A stretch of DNA of 64,000 bases from Tomocerus qinae. Lineage: Eukaryota; Arthropoda; Collembola; Entomobryomorpha; Tomoceridae. Position numbers and translations under genes: made by a program. The DNA is taken from assembly GCA_020055645.1 (NCBI GenBank), contig CM034547.1, forward strand, positions 62,531,884 through 62,595,883. Direction: 5' to 3'. Positions within the stretch are counted from its first letter, which is position 1, and each line of letters starts with the position of its first letter. The notes beneath the pieces are model-generated. The model did not search any database, had not been told where the DNA came from, and worked only from the letters and a program-made list of their open reading frames with translations. Shown in pieces: positions 23,901 to 38,371 of this stretch.

Positions 23901-26900
23901 TCTCTGTCTGCAGAATTCGTTGGTTTAGTTCGTTTGTGTCAAGACAAGCGTCTGCTCATCATTGTTCAGGGATTTGCGATTTTCCCCTTCAGTTCAGTGT
24001 GCCTAGGTGCATTGCGTAGCTATGTGCTTTAGTTTGTTTCTTTCCTGTTGGTTTTTCTCTTTTCACAATCTCAAGGGTTTAACTCGATATTGGTTTAGTC
24101 TGCAGCTAGTGTCCCATAATGAAATGAAATGAAGCTTCCTGAAGTAAACGAAATAAAGACTTTCCTCGGGAAAGAAGACTTAGTAGCTGTGTGTATCTAA
24201 GGAATTGCAAAGAAATCTGCTCCTCTCAGCGGGTATTCATTACAGATTCCAATACAGTTCTATCTTGTATAATGTCTTCATTTGAAACGGATTATGTTGT
24301 CTGGTAGGTCATTAAAATTTTAATCTCCCTCAACGATGAATACGGGCTCTACATATTGACGAATAACTTTGGCGATGTAATAAAGTACATACCTATAATT
24401 CGAATTTGAGTGCATAAAGTTGCAAAAAACAGCTTAGTGAATAATTCTATTATGTTTGTACAATGCCAGCAGTTATATCGGACGGGAATTTTAGTCATGA
24501 AATTTTTGCAAATTTTAGAAAAATGCATCGAATAAAATTATACACATTTAAAAAAAATGTACGTACTCTCAGTACTCTAAAGATACGGAGTAAATTTATT
24601 CTGATGCAAGCTTCTCTTTTGTATGAATGTTCTGGATGACAAAAGTCTTAGGGTTCTTCGCAGTTGAGTAAATGCTGTTTGGCGTCTTAAGAAAGTCAAC
24701 GAAGCTTAAAGATAGAATGGGAATGAAATAAATTGAATTGAAATGAAGGAAATAGTGATAAACATTCATCAGACGTGGCTCTGACTCCTGCAATTGAGCA
24801 TAATCTCGAATATGCACCTTACGGATAAGGTAAATGATGTAAGTGTAAATTGGATTCTTGTCTGGTTATAAAGTAGTACAAGGAGTAGTACATTATATGA
24901 CAATACTATGTACCTAGCTACATTTAGTAATACGTATAGTTGCATTTCAAGGTGCATTTTTAGTTTTAATTCAACTCTTGAATGCATCTATAACTAGATA
25001 TAATGCGTTAGTGTGACTATGAATGACTTAAAGAATCTTTGATCTCAATGCTTAGTAATTTCCCTCTGTAACTCGAGTTGAAGGTTAGCTTTGAACAATA
25101 AAGCAGTAAGAAAAATTTCACTGTGTCACTTTACGGAGGATGACTGCGCGGACGGTGGTTTCATTTTGTATCCTCTCCTCAATTGACTCTACTTTGGTTT
25201 TACTCATTGTTTAAGAAAGAAAAATATAAAATGAAGCCAGGTAAATGTAGAAAGCAGGCAGGCATGATGCGTACAGTCGATAAGCAAATGTATAAGAAAA
25301 TTGTATAAATGGTACTAAGTCGGCAATAAGAATAAATGTTACGTATATTTTTGATATTGTGCCATTGCCATCGTCCTGTGTAGCCCAGCCACGTCACTCC
25401 GTGCTATTGTAATTGTGAATAGTGAGGTTATACTATTTTATTATGTACTTGGTACCTTATTACTTAAAACCTGTGATTATAATCTGTATATTCAGGGTAA
25501 ACATAGCAATATGAAAAGATTAGTCATGTTATGAGTACCAGTGAACTCTGGTTCACTTATCCACATCTCCTCATCTAAATGTTGATGGGCTTGTATTTCT
25601 TTATTGCCTATAAAAAGTACAAAAGACTTAATCTTAAGTGTAGTAGTAATGTTAATGTATAATCCAATTTTGAACTGTTAAGAAAATGTTGAGGTATGGA
25701 TTTAAGCTAAGCTGTAGATTGTTGTGTAAGTGCATTAACAACGTTGCCTTGTTTTTACTAACTTCATATTGACTACGAAATCTAGAGAATAAAATTCCGT
25801 TAGGATGTAAGCATGTGGGGCATCGTATGTGATGAAATTTGAGCATGTTTATAATGCTATGCTGCGAGTTTGTATTCTAATAATTATGGAGTCAAGCAGC
25901 GAATGCATTCCATTGATTAATGCCATCAGTCTGTTTCCTAATGGAATTATATTGTAATGTAAAAAACGCAGACTGTTATATTGTGCAGATATAATTGTAA
26001 TATAAGTTAAAGAATTGTGAAGACTTTCCGTTCAGGGTTAAGTTGAATGAATCCTTCCCTATTTGTAAACGAGTATTTACTAGATTTTGGTCTATATCGT
26101 CTTACAAATGGATGATAGTGACTTTTCCTACTGCGATAGACATTATGGGGTTGGTTGTCTTGCCATACAAAGGCAAATGCAATGACACAGAACAGATGCT
26201 GTCATTTATTTGGAAGGTAGTAGTTTAGTTTCATTTACATTACTAGTACATAGCCTTCGGTAAGGTGCATCTCACCACAATAATACTTATTTTACAGATA
26301 TGTGACGACCCACTGCGTACATTTTCATTGTGTTTTGTTGTTTCGCAAGTCTACCTATTTGTTCTGTATTTGGAAATGAACGTCGTAGGTAAACTCTAAC
26401 ATTTAGGAAAGAGGAATAAGTATTATCATGAAGTGAACTTGAGGTGAATACAATAGAGTGAAACGTATCGTAGCGTGACATTTCCAGCGAAATTGAATGG
26501 GGGAACGAATTGTGAAGACATTTGTCTAGTAACAGTTGACGGGTTGATGTGTAACGCTAACCTATGAGGTATAATGCTGTATGAATTATAATCCTATTTT
26601 TCAAAGACTGTCGTGTCGTGAAAGAAGGTGACATGCTTTCTTTGATCGTTTCTCTGCAGTAGATTTTGATAAAAAAGTCAACGACGAAAATTGTTAGTAC
26701 TTTACTGGTTTATCTGTAGCATACTAGTGCGTCTTTGTTAGTCGTACGATTCTTCGATTACCAGTTAAGTGAGTCTTTACGTGAGTAAAACCATTATTTA
26801 TTTACCTATGCGGTCAACACATCATTGTAGTTCAGTTCATTGAATTCATTACAAATGGCATTCAGAGCAGTTTAATATTAACCACGTAATGAGTTCAAAT

Positions 26901-28100
26901 TCACTTTGTTTTCGATTAAATACTTGCACTTTTTGTTTTGATACATGTATACAAGACGTACTCCTGGAGTGAAATGAATGATTGTGCATTGCTGTATATG
27001 TGCATCTGCAAAACAAGTGGATAGACAAGTAGCATATTTGCAATTTAAAACTTGTTACACTTCAAATCACGTTGTAATTGTAATAGTGTAGTAGAACTGG
27101 CTTGATTTAACTCGTTAACAACATTAATCATTTAGTACAATAGTATAGACAGTAGTAATGAAATAGAAACAGAAAGGCTTTTGTTATCCAGACAGATTCA
27201 GGCTATATAGATGTAATACAGATAGACCATTTACTTATTGCATATATATTTTATAGTTCAAGTACGTAATCACATGAAAGCATTATATAAGTATGTGCGT
27301 AGAGTTTCCTGCAATAAAAAGGTGTGTATGGACGAATTGGCTGTTAAGACTTTTTACCTTGTTTTATCGATTGATTGAACTATGGCCAATCTTTCTGAGT
27401 TGAAAGCAATAATAATGAGAGGAGTAAATTATTTTTTAAAGTAATTTCTTTTGTCTGTTCCTTATTTTGTTTTGTAATGTCGGCTAGGTCATCTAAACTC
27501 AAAGGTGAAGAAGGCAGTTTGTATGACAATGGTGCATAGGATTATATTTGCAAGATCTTGTCTTCAGTTGACTACTGTTGCATTTGTTGTGTTTGAATAC
27601 TTGTTTATCTATGATGAATAGAGATAAGTATGCGTCCAGAGCTTAGCGAGTAATACAATCAAGATGAATAGCAAATGCCTTTGCATGCAAATGTCGATGA
27701 GTATCAGCATCTTTACTGTCTGGGGTTTATCGTTTGAAGAGTGTAATATTATGCACAATACGTTGGCACTACTCGTATCTGTACTTAGCTGGGTAATAAA
27801 TAATCACAATTGTATGCACTTGCAATTCAATCAAAATGTTATTGTATGTCTAACTTTTGAACTGTATTGTCTTACATGTCGGCTTTTTTTGTTGGAAAGA
27901 TACGTAAATGACCTTCTCACTATTTAAATAGTTTATGGAGCATAAACAGGGAGAATAAATGTGGCAAAAAATTCGATAAGCGCTTGGTGAATTTTAAATC
28001 GGACAAATAAGCTCACAATCAGTCACTCTTTGTCTTGAGTTGAGAGAAGTCAAATAAACTCGATTCTTGCCTTCCCTCTTGTTGAAAGTGTCTCGAGGCT

Positions 28101-31100
28101 CTTCTCTTCCCCCTTCATAATCTAGGTATCTAGATAAGTACTGCATACTTGGAATAGAGAATCATCTAATACATATTAAACATGAAAACGCTGTACCAGT
28201 TGGACTAACAAATTATGTAAGAAGCTTCTGCTTTGTAGCAACAGCCACTATATAGACTGGTTCATACTTTAAATTGTACATATATCGTAGCTCCTTGTTG
28301 ATTCCCATAAAACAACAGGGATCAAGTTAGTCTGTGTTTCCTGGGAGTATACAGAGCAAAAGAGAGCTAAAGGAAGTAATAATATTTATAAGACAAGGAA
28401 GAGAATACGAATTATTGACACATGCTCCCCATTCCACATTTCTTATGTATACAGAATTCTGAATTGTGATGCGAGTAGTAAGCTAATGAAATGAAGATCA
28501 TCTTCTTACTTATCCCTTGGGCTATTATACATCGTGTTTTCATTTTCGTCAGTGTTCTCTGGATTCCCAACTACTTCTGAAGCCTCCTATATCTGCATTT
28601 TGTCATGTAATACAACATCTTTACTACATTACCCTGTGTAATCCGTCTTTTACCATTGGAGTCCAACGCAAATGAAATATTCCTTTCTCGGAAATAGAAT
28701 TATGTTTAAAAGATAATGAAGCTTGCTACTAAATAATGGTGTACAAGGGAGAAAAGGAACTGTATATCAACTTAATATAAACGTATTTAAATATTTGTAC
28801 CTTCTTCTTCTGTTAAGTGTGAAGATATTGTTTAGACCCAACATTGTTTCATCAGATATTATGCATTAATGCATTATTACTATCCATGTTTTGTACAGCA
28901 AAGGATAATATAAAATAGGATGAGTTTTCTCGGGCATGAGCAAATAAATTCCAGTTACTGCTAGTGTAGTACTAAATACGTATTTCTTGTAGAAATCTAC
29001 AAAGGAAGATTTTCTATTTAAGGCGAGCAAACAAAGTACATGTCTCACTTATAAGAATTTTGGGACACAACTCTTACAATTACAAACTAAAGTTGCGTAG
29101 AATTTGACTAAAGAAATTCAAATCTATTGTGCTGGTTGTTGTAGGTATGTGCAATGATGGAGAGCAGTGTAAAAACAAAAGAGAGCTTTGAAGGGACTGG
29201 AGAATAGGGAATATGTCGGTTGACTTGACTCTCTAAAGACTTGGTTTGGTTGGAACTCGAATAAAGCAGAATAGAAAGAGACGCATTTCTAACAGAGTAT
29301 GTATATATAAAAGCATAAGCTATGAGAATTTGTTGCTGGAAGGCTTTATTTTTGTCCTGGCTGCACTACTACTATATGCAGCATATTATTACAAAGCATC
29401 TGCAAAGAAAATGACTGAGAGATGCGCCTAAGCCTATTGTTTGTGACATTTAGTTGTACTGTGCAGCACAAAGAGTTCTTGATTCCTATCTTACGCGTAG
29501 AGTCTTAAGGTTGCATATCATACAATTATGTTGAATTTATAATGTATGAGTACACTGAGGGCATGTACTGTGTATATACTACTTATTATTGTGCATGCAT
29601 AATCTTTCACTCGCAGTCTGTCAGCAAATATTATATGTCTGTTTACTTAGTCTCCACTTTATTTTCTTTCCTTTTGTTGGAATTATTTTCCCTTTGCTTC
29701 TCTTTTCATAATATGTAAGGTAAAATCCAGTTTTTGATAGTGGAATTACACTTCTAAAGAACGTATCTAAATGTAACACATTTTAGTTTTTGATATAATT
29801 TATCATGAAAGTGTATTTAAATTATAAATGTATAGCGACTTGTTCTGCCAAAAAAGAATTGCGTGTGATTAGTAGTACAGTGAACAGTGTTTGTCAGTTA
29901 CAACAATGGGCAAAAATTAATGTATTAAAATGGAGCACTGAAAGTTTGTATTGAATTGTAATTGCATTAGGCAGATACTAAAAATATTTGCATTCTCTAG
30001 GAATATGTGTGTATGTTGCTGACTTAGGAGTGCTCATTTTTTCTGTTATTCACGATGGTAGTTATTTTTTTAGTCATTTGGAGTGAGCGAGTTTGGTTAA
30101 CGATAAGTTGAACTGTAGAATAGAGGAGTTCAAGTTGGTAACTGGAAAGCATTAGTAGTATTAGCAGGCTGTAGTTAGTAGAAACTTGATCTGGGCTGGA
30201 ATAAGTGGCGAAGAAAGAGAAACTACTTGCAGAATAAAAACATGGCCATTGTTTTAAGTGAGTTGGCTCTGTTTGTGTAAATACTCAGGGATTGCCATTC
30301 TTTTCTTGGCTTAGTCCGTAGAAAAAAGTGTCTCTTGCGAAACACTCAGGGTAACTACTAAGGCTAATGTAGGTGTTGGTTGGTTTGGTGTTGTGTGGTG
30401 ATGTGGAGTCTGGGTTGCCTTCTTGTAAAGTGGCAGTATGCGTAGCCTACAGATTCGAGGAAAAGAGGACGGAAAGTAAAAGTTTTAAAAAGTGGAGGAA
30501 GTAGTGCCAGAATTTTATGTGTGTTTCTCGCAGGCTGGATACATAGTTTATTACCCACGTTCAGATACAGTATACATAATATGAGTTGAGGCATTTCCCT
30601 ATGCTTTGTCTCGTGTCTCTTGACTCACTGGGTGAGTTTCTGTTTAAAATGAGATTTTAAAAAGCTCTCGGAGGTCGTAAGGCAAGTCTCCGAGTTTTTA
30701 ATTTCTGTAATTTGAATGTCTGGCTGTCCCATAAAAAGAATCCATAAAAGTTGACCCGATTCGCACACTGTGAGAATTTCACGAAATGGCGTATCATTTA
30801 TTGCGTTATGTATTCATGTTGGCATCCATTTAGCATTCGTATGTAAGAAATGGGATTATATTTTCCGAGCTGAGCTGAACATTACGATGCGTTGCAGAGA
30901 GAAATGTACATTTCGTTATGTTACGTTTCCTATGTCGTCACTTTGTCTTTCATCTGTGAGTAGTGAACACGTTCGTGAAAAGCCGACAGGATGATTGGAT
31001 TGGACTTAACCATTAGAATGAGAATTCGTCTGCTCACGTTATAAAAGAATGGAATTGACTTTCCTCTTCCTACAACTACGTACTATACCGCTGATATATA

Positions 31101-34100
31101 AACACATTTCTCTATTCTGTGGACATTAGTAGTTTCATGCATACAAGATTTATAAATATGCTAGTGTTGTGTTATAGTTATAGAGGTTGCAATCTTTCAC
31201 AGCCAGGAAATGATTCGCAGTTGTGCTCTTTTGTTTGAATGAAATGCATTACAATTGCATCTGACTTTGTCTTAACCTCACTGAATACCAGAATAAAAAG
31301 TTGGAATTTAACCAGTGGAATTGTCTGATAGATGTGCACAATAGAGACTATGTGGCCAAGGAAGCAAATTGAATTGAAATAACTGCATAGACATTTCTAG
31401 TTGTATTGTAACAGGGATCTGTAGACTGACTATCGGGTTGAAATTCCAATAATGAACGCTACAAAAGAGCAACTGCCTACTAAATATGCTATAGAGTACT
31501 TCAGGACTTCCTTGAGACTGCAAATACACGCTCTCTCATTATCAAACATGGAATACTGACTAAGTTACAATTCACATTGCCAACAATGATGTCTATAGTC
31601 GGGCGTATGTTTTCTAGTATACGTTCTGTAGTCTTCGTCTGCGTAACTGTAGCAAATAAGCTCGCTCCTACCCGAGTCATTAGCATTTATTGTTGAGTAT
31701 AATTGAATTATTCGCTAGGTTGTGTAGTAGTAATGGCCATTTATTAGTCTAGCAAATCCAAATGATACCATTCCTTTTGTGCAATATCATAAAGAGACTG
31801 ACTAAGGCTTTAAGCGATTGAGGTGAAACAGACGGTACAAGATAAAAGGATATTAAGAGCAGTTGTGTGAGGTTTATTTAGACTTCCCTCAGCTATTACA
31901 CAAAATAGGTGGTGAGGGAATCTGCTAAATCTAAAAACTATTGATTCTAGCACATTTTTTCATTCCCTTGTCTTCTGTATTTTTAAATACTGCCATCCAT
32001 TTCTTCTTTTGACAAGGTTAGTGTTACAGTAGTTTTTGATAAAATTAAAAAAATAGCTATAGCTTTTTGTGCTACTATAATTCTTGAATGTTATTTGCAA
32101 AGCCTAGATAATATTCTATTCATGGTAGATAAAGTGACCATAGTATTATTACGTATCGTAGTTGAAGTACCCCGATGGGTACCAAGTCTATCTGTAGAAG
32201 GTTTACTACTTCTGTAATGTTTTGGTAGAAAGGAGAAGAAATAAGTTGAAATAAGAAAAGCGTAGTGGTAAAAAAGTGATGACGTTTGTTATCTGTCTTG
32301 TCTCGTATTTTTTGCCATTTCTAATCACATAATGTGCAATGCTTGTAATGTGTAATGCCAGTGCATTTAATTTCAAGGTTCATCTCTGAAGATGACGGAA
32401 AAGTTGGTAATGTAATGGGAAAGAGAATAGTATCTTTCTCTGGTGCATTTGTATTTGTTCTAGATATTGCATATAGACATACATAGTAGTTACATTAGTA
32501 GATACACCGAGAGAAGAGTCGGAATATTTTTTGAGCTGACTTGACTAAGTGGAATCGTTTGTGTGATGAGTGCGGCTTTGGTTCTTGCAAATAGTCTTCC
32601 ATCGTCTGTTCTCACGATGATCATGATGAAATGAAATAAAATGAAAGTATGCCCTTTTTCTCTTCATCCTTCGACTAATGTTAGTGCATCAGCTTACTTA
32701 CTCAGTGTTGTTGATGTTGTCAGTTCGGTTCGCTGCTCCTCTCCTCTGTCCACTTCTAACGGTGTACCCAATGAGATGCAATGCAACGCAACAGAATCTC
32801 TATCCAGACTCACTTATTATATTTCTTGTCTGAAAGAGACCTTGGGAAAGATAGGCTATCACCATTTGCACTAAGTATATACTAACTGGTCTGGCTCTAT
32901 TATGTAATGCACTGCATAAAGTAAATGTAGTGTATGTAGTGTAGAATGTGAGTATATATATCTTTAGGCTATAGGTATATAGGATTAGTGAAAGAAGGAG
33001 CGGAAGTAGAACTGCCCACCCTGAAAGTATCTTGTGATGTGAAGTACGAAGAGGGAATAATCATTTGTCGAAGTCAGGAATCGTGAAGCTTTTCATTAGA
33101 CTCATCTACGAGTTCATCCATCATTCCAATGACTGCTAACTTGCGAGACATTCCCTCTACCACCACCTCCGCCACATCTCTATACAAATACACAGAGAGA
33201 CACTCATCTCTATCTGCTAGTGACTGTTTCCAACTTACTTAACTTGCAGTTACGTTAGACTAGATAGATGAGCTAGCTAAACGAAAAGTAACATATAACG
33301 AAGGAGGTATTGCAGATTCACATATCTTTTCTGTAGACAGCCAAGTGTAAAGAAAATAAGAGAAAGGATAAGAAAAGGAGGGAAGGTATCTCTCGGTGCG
33401 TATTATTAGATGGCAATTGAGTAGGAAAAGTTTACTGTTTATGTCCTATCTACTCTGGATATAGCAAAAGTAGACATTGCATTGCACGCAATATAATCTG
33501 AACTATCATTATATGCTTTAGCGAGCAAGGGACGCAAATATGCAACATAGTTTCACTTATCACAAGTTTTGCTATAGTTAGCATTATGTTATGGTATGTC
33601 TATGTCATGTTATAATAATATTATACGTTATTTACCTCTCTCGCTATGCGTTGTATGGACCATATTGAACGCAAGTTTGTTTCATCAGGTAGAAATAATA
33701 AGAACGAACTCTGAAGTTCTACTGTGTAAGGTACACTTTTGCGAAATGTATACTGGATTCTTTCTTCAAGATAACTTCACATAACATGGCATGTCGTGAA
33801 GGAAAACTGACTTCACCAAAATGATAGAAACGTCCTTATACTTTATTTTCATGGTTCAGGTGTGACTGACTCTATCTTACTTAGGGAGATGTTCTCAACT
33901 CCAGAATATATTATTTCCACAGTTTCAGTTTTAATGTACCGCTATTTTCATGTTTCTAACTGTCTGCATATAAATCCTCTGCTTCCCCTCTTTCAGGAGG
34001 AAAATGTACACTACCTAATAGTCTAGATATAACAATTTCTTCTGCAGAATGATCCTATCATACCTTTGCTTTGGGTAATTCATTTTTCTGTTATCTGACA

Positions 34101-37100
34101 TCTCACACTGCTACTGCTCCATGCGTTTTTAAACCAAATCTGTCTTAGTCACACGAGGCAATAACATCAGAAACTACTTGAAACCCATGGGACGGAAAAT
34201 TAAAATAACATAATTCATTCTATTCATTCAAGATTGTTTGAAACATAGATATTTAAAAATTGTCTAACCAAAAAAATGAATTTGTATTAACACTATAACA
34301 TATTTAACTGTTAACTACAAACAGAATGAAATCCATAATTTTGTTTTGTAACCACCTGCAGTTTTGTTGATAGAAATTAAAAGGAAATACATTATTTTTT
34401 AGTCGCGCAGTTTTATACTAATGCAATTGTAACTTCTAAAGGGATTCGTAAAAATACGTTGAAACCAACGTCCAAATGTCATAGATTTAATTGAATTAGA
34501 GTTAGTGATGATGAATCAACAAAATGTTGTGTGCTACATCACTTACTGATTCGTGTATAATGTATGTGTATGTTCTCATGCAAGGAGTAAAGATTCGATT
34601 TGAACTAGAATTAGGTTTCAGTGTAGACAGGAGAAATGCTGTTGTAGTATCCGCATTTGTGATTTTGTGCAGAGTTTGGACTTGTTTAAAAGTTGTCAGA
34701 TAGTGTTTGTAAATAGCTGTATGTGTATGGCTATGAATGTGAATATGAGTAAGTAAATTTAGAGTAATGTCAGGGAAGTGAATTGAAGCTAGTTAAGTTG
34801 AGTTTGCCATTGAGATGAATAGAGCTCCGTCAGTTTTGTTGAGTTGATGTAGCATGTAGGAGTAATCCTAGTAAATTGAGGTAAAGGATAGGGCATACGG
34901 GAGGCGAGAAAAGCAGAAGCATTGTCATTCTGTGATATGATTGACGTTGGCATGTTCTGCCATTGTCAGATTTAATAAACTTGTAGTCGTCAGAGGTTCA
35001 GAAGTACTATTGGGAAACTGCTGCAAGTCAAGCTAAACAGAAGAGAACGGAGTCTGTGGTCGTGGTGATGGGAAAAGTTATTATCTTTGAGCTCTCGTGA
35101 AGCTGCGGATGCATGTGATATGATATGCAATGAATAGCCCACAAAATAGAAATCACGGTTTCATATTTACTCGGAAAGTAATGAAATTATGTCAGTTCCA
35201 CATATGTCTATCATCTAGCTTTCATTATTACATCTACTTATGGAGAGAGATCTACATGTCTAGTTACTGCTACAGACAGTATACTCTAGTATGTCTGGAT
35301 AGCAAGAATCATTGTAGAATTTATAATTCAACTGGGGTAATAGATATGGCTCGGGTTCTATTTAGTAATTCTATAAAATAAACACAGTGATGAAAATATT
35401 TGTTCATTTAAATACACTGCGGATGCAAGGTAAAAGGAATCTGTAATTCATTATGAGCTACTTGGGAGCTTAGAGAATTAGTTCCATTTATAAATGAAGT
35501 ATTTGAAGCATATAGAAATAATCCTGAACTCTTGACTTGTAAATGTCTTGGGTAGAACGTGTGCTATTCTGGGAATCCCGAGAAATGTTAAGTAAGCCTT
35601 TAACCCGACAAGCTCCCTAGAACACGCCAATTATAAAATGAATCTCGGCCTGGCTGCATATGCATATGAAGGATATGAGAATAATGTTATGAATGTACAC
35701 AAGCGAGAGTCACTAAGGAGGTGGACTGGATTAGATTGCATCTTTAGTGCACTGTAGCAGTAGGAAGTGAAAGTCAGTATTATAATAATATAATACAGAG
35801 TAATAGGATGAGTATTTGGTAGTGGATACGACAATAATACTAGACTTACTACTACATATTCTATCTAATTCCCGAGTTTCTGCTCTGGTGCTCATAATTC
35901 AAGTTTATTTTACTCATTCGTGGTGGAAGGATGGTTTGGAAATTCTATTATTTCGAGAAGCTGTGCCATTGCTCCTTTCCTACAAGCAATTCCCACTTCC
36001 ACCTCTGGGTGCTTGTTCGACCATTTCAGTTCTACATTGTGGTTTCCTCCGTTTTGTACGTAAATGTAATGTATCGTCGAATTAGCTTTCTCTATCCCAC
36101 AGCCTCTCTCTCGAAATCCTCATTTAAAATTATGTTATTATTCTGCATTGCATTACTATATAAGTAACTGCCAGTGCAGTGCCTCTCAACTTGTTATCTA
36201 TCTTGATTATGATGTGTGTACACATACCTAATTAAACTGTATACAGGTAGTTTTACGTAGGTATAGCATACATGTAATATTGTAGATAAATCTCCTGTGA
36301 ATGGAAAATATAGTAGGATTCATAATTAGAGCATTACAAGTATGATGTGATGACTGGCATGGCAAAAACTGAAATTACTGCACTGCTTAGTGCTTGGTTG
36401 ATACAATACATTTCAGCACTAAAGGGTAATCTAACTTATGCACGTCAAGGCAGAGTGTTATTGAAGCATTAATTCCTGATAAGTCTTTCTGTAACATGTA
36501 CCATGAAGTGTTTGAAGCTTTTATCTGTACATTTTACATGTACTAACCCCTACTAAGGTACTGTGTATACATTTTGTATGCCCATATCATGGGCTTTAGA
36601 AAGTATCTATCCATCTCGGTGAAAGTCGTGGTGACAATCATCAGAAATGGAATATAAAGTCAAGCTGTTGGTATAATATTCTGTAATGTTCCAGTGAAAT
36701 GTGATATATTTATCAGCACGATAGTGGTTGACTTGGTTTTGTAAGCGGTGCTATATATTGTGCTGTGATGTGTATTATGAATGAATCCATGTACAGTAGT
36801 CTAGTCATTAGTATGTCATATCTACTTAGTACCTATGTGCTTAGAGTAGGTTAAGCTAAACCAGTATTTGTAGATTGGCTTTCCCATCATCAGATTCTAT
36901 TTTCTTGCATCGCACGGATATATGTTTGCATAAAGTACATTCAAGGCAGAATTGTACAGAGTATACACGCTAGGTAACTTGGTCGTCGTATTTTCACATC
37001 AACTGCTTTGTTTGCCTTCATTTGAGCTTGATTGAGTGGTGGAGGAGACAAGAGAGTGGAATAATTCGTGGTTTCGCTCTGATTTACTTGTTCGTAAGCG

Positions 37101-38003
37101 AAACCAATAACTCAGTTGGCTTTAGTAGAGTGGAACAGTAAACTTTTGAAACTAACGAAAGTCAAAGCTCAAAGTTACATAACTATAGCTGGAAAACTAA
37201 AATATAAAATTGTCTAAAAATATGCCTTACTTGTCAACTAACTTAAATAGGTAGACACATAAATATCGTCTCTAGTGTTAGTGTTAGTTTCCTATGAAAA
37301 CAACAAGGAGGTTTACTTTTCTTTATTTACTCAGGTCCTACCATGTGTACATATATATTTGGAGTTTAGCCTAGATCTTAGTTACCTTTGTTGCAATGTA
37401 CTATCTGCAGTGTGGAATTGAAATCTGTAAGTCTGCTCTATTGCCGGTCTGATGAGATGAAGATAGTATTTGACGTTGGATTGAATCTCTAAAGAATGCA
37501 GCTTTAGCCATTGCATAAATCTCAAGTTTTCCTTTGGGGATACATACTTAGAACATATGTACACATATAAAAGTACATGAAGGCTCTCGTGTAAAAGATT
37601 CTTTTTGCAACTGCGATGAACCAAAGAGCAAGGAAAAAAGCATCTGTGTGCATGTATTCTTTTACATTACTATGTACTTACACAAGTACGTGTGTACATA
37701 GCTTCTCCGTAACTCTCAAAAAGTACGTTGTATTTACATCGTTTTTGATGTAAGTATAATATAGTGAGCTAACTGACTATGTACATATCGGTAGTAAAGG
37801 TTTTGCTAGAAGGATCTTAAGATTGTAGAGGATATAGTCAATATCTTTGTATTTATTTTCTATGAGAGTTTCTACGGCTTTGGCATAAGCATGAAAAGCA
37901 GACAACACACAATCACTAAGACACGAATTTTGTGGAGAGAACACAAAAATACTATTCTATGCGTATACCATAATAATAGTTGATAGAATGAAAAAAGAAA
38001 CTA
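28101..38003 (+). other. Intron, middle part
   Basis: No coding exon recognised. It opens with a C/T run before TAG|GTATC at 28124, a weak recursive-splice candidate. It holds the hairpin at 30657-30701 and an imperfect duplicate AATGTGCAATGC / AATGTGTAATGC at 32331 and 32347. A strong acceptor-like CCCCTCTTTCAG ends at 33996, followed by only a short open frame. The remainder is plain AT-rich sequence. Confidence 0.6.
30657..30701. other. Bulged hairpin
   Basis: Inner stem CTCGGAG (30667-30673) pairs with CTCCGAG (30688-30694) across a 14-base loop. Outer stem TTAAAAA (30657-30663) pairs with TTTTTAA (30695-30701). A three-base bulge, GCT, lies on the left side only. This gives 14 perfect pairs. 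On the + strand the right arm ends in TTTTT, like a Pol III stop, but no gene was recognised before it. Confidence 0.45.
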
Positions 38004-38225
38004 TTGGAAGTTGGAGATTGTGTTGTTAAAGAGAAAATATATACCGATGGGGTTGTAGTTATAGAGGGAAAACCTTATAGAATTATAGTGTACAGAAATA
38101 AGTACAGGAAAAAGGGTCACCAACAAGAAACCATTGAAGAGTTCCGAAGGATTTTTGCGGATTTTCAAAGATTTATTGCTTTATATGACCCAAGAATAGA
38201 CGAAAGACTGGTATCGTTGCAATAG
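37992..38225 (+). CDS. Candidate ORF of protein-like composition, unidentified, possibly frameshifted at its start
   Basis: From 37992 to the TAG at 38223-38225 one frame is open without an ATG; the first alternative start is TTG at 38004. It looks more like coding sequence than most frames here: many purine-first codons, G-D-C-V-V near the start, then D-G-V-V-V-I-E-G-K-P-Y-R-I-I-V-Y suggesting beta strands, a basic R-N-K-Y-R-K-K-G, and a charged helical C-terminal half ending D-P-R-I-D-E-R-L-V. An ATG at 37988 lies in another frame, separated by a run of six A (37991-37996), so a one-base length change in that run is a possible break. No signal peptide, membrane segment or known family was recognised. 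It may be a nested gene, an exon, a decayed insertion or chance. Confidence 0.25.
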   Translation, partial: KKKLLEVGDCVVKEKIYTDGVVVIEGKPYRIIVYRNKYRKKGHQQETIEEFRRIFADFQRFIALYDPRIDERLVSLQ

Positions 38226-38371
38226 AAATGGGAATGGTACATTGCAGTTTAGCTCAGGCTTTAGCTTACTCTCTCTGTCTTCTATTAGATGCATCTGTAG
38301 ATTTTGTACTGGCTGTGTCTACGTACAGTAACACAGTACATAAATACTTATACAGTAGTTTGTAGGGTAGT

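Larger units (their letters stand above)
15780..28100 (+). other. Intron following the Ig exon, first part
   Basis: No second-half Ig exon (a Y-x-C strand-F motif in frame with flanking splice sites) was found. Open frames are mostly short and low in charged residues. A 103-codon ATG frame at 17650-17961 begins with a signal-peptide-like stretch but resembles nothing known. Also present: the skewed block at 18961-19440, the pyrimidine tract at 19602-19635, (GACTT)3 at 20899, and AT-rich sequence with no structure from about 21300 to 28000. Confidence 0.65.

Noticed and set aside
33985-34060. Strong acceptor-like CCCCTCTTTCAG followed by a phase-compatible frame, as the next receptor exon
   Set aside because: The frame gives only about 18 codons before a TGA. 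It has no Ig strand-F motif and no usable donor before the stop.
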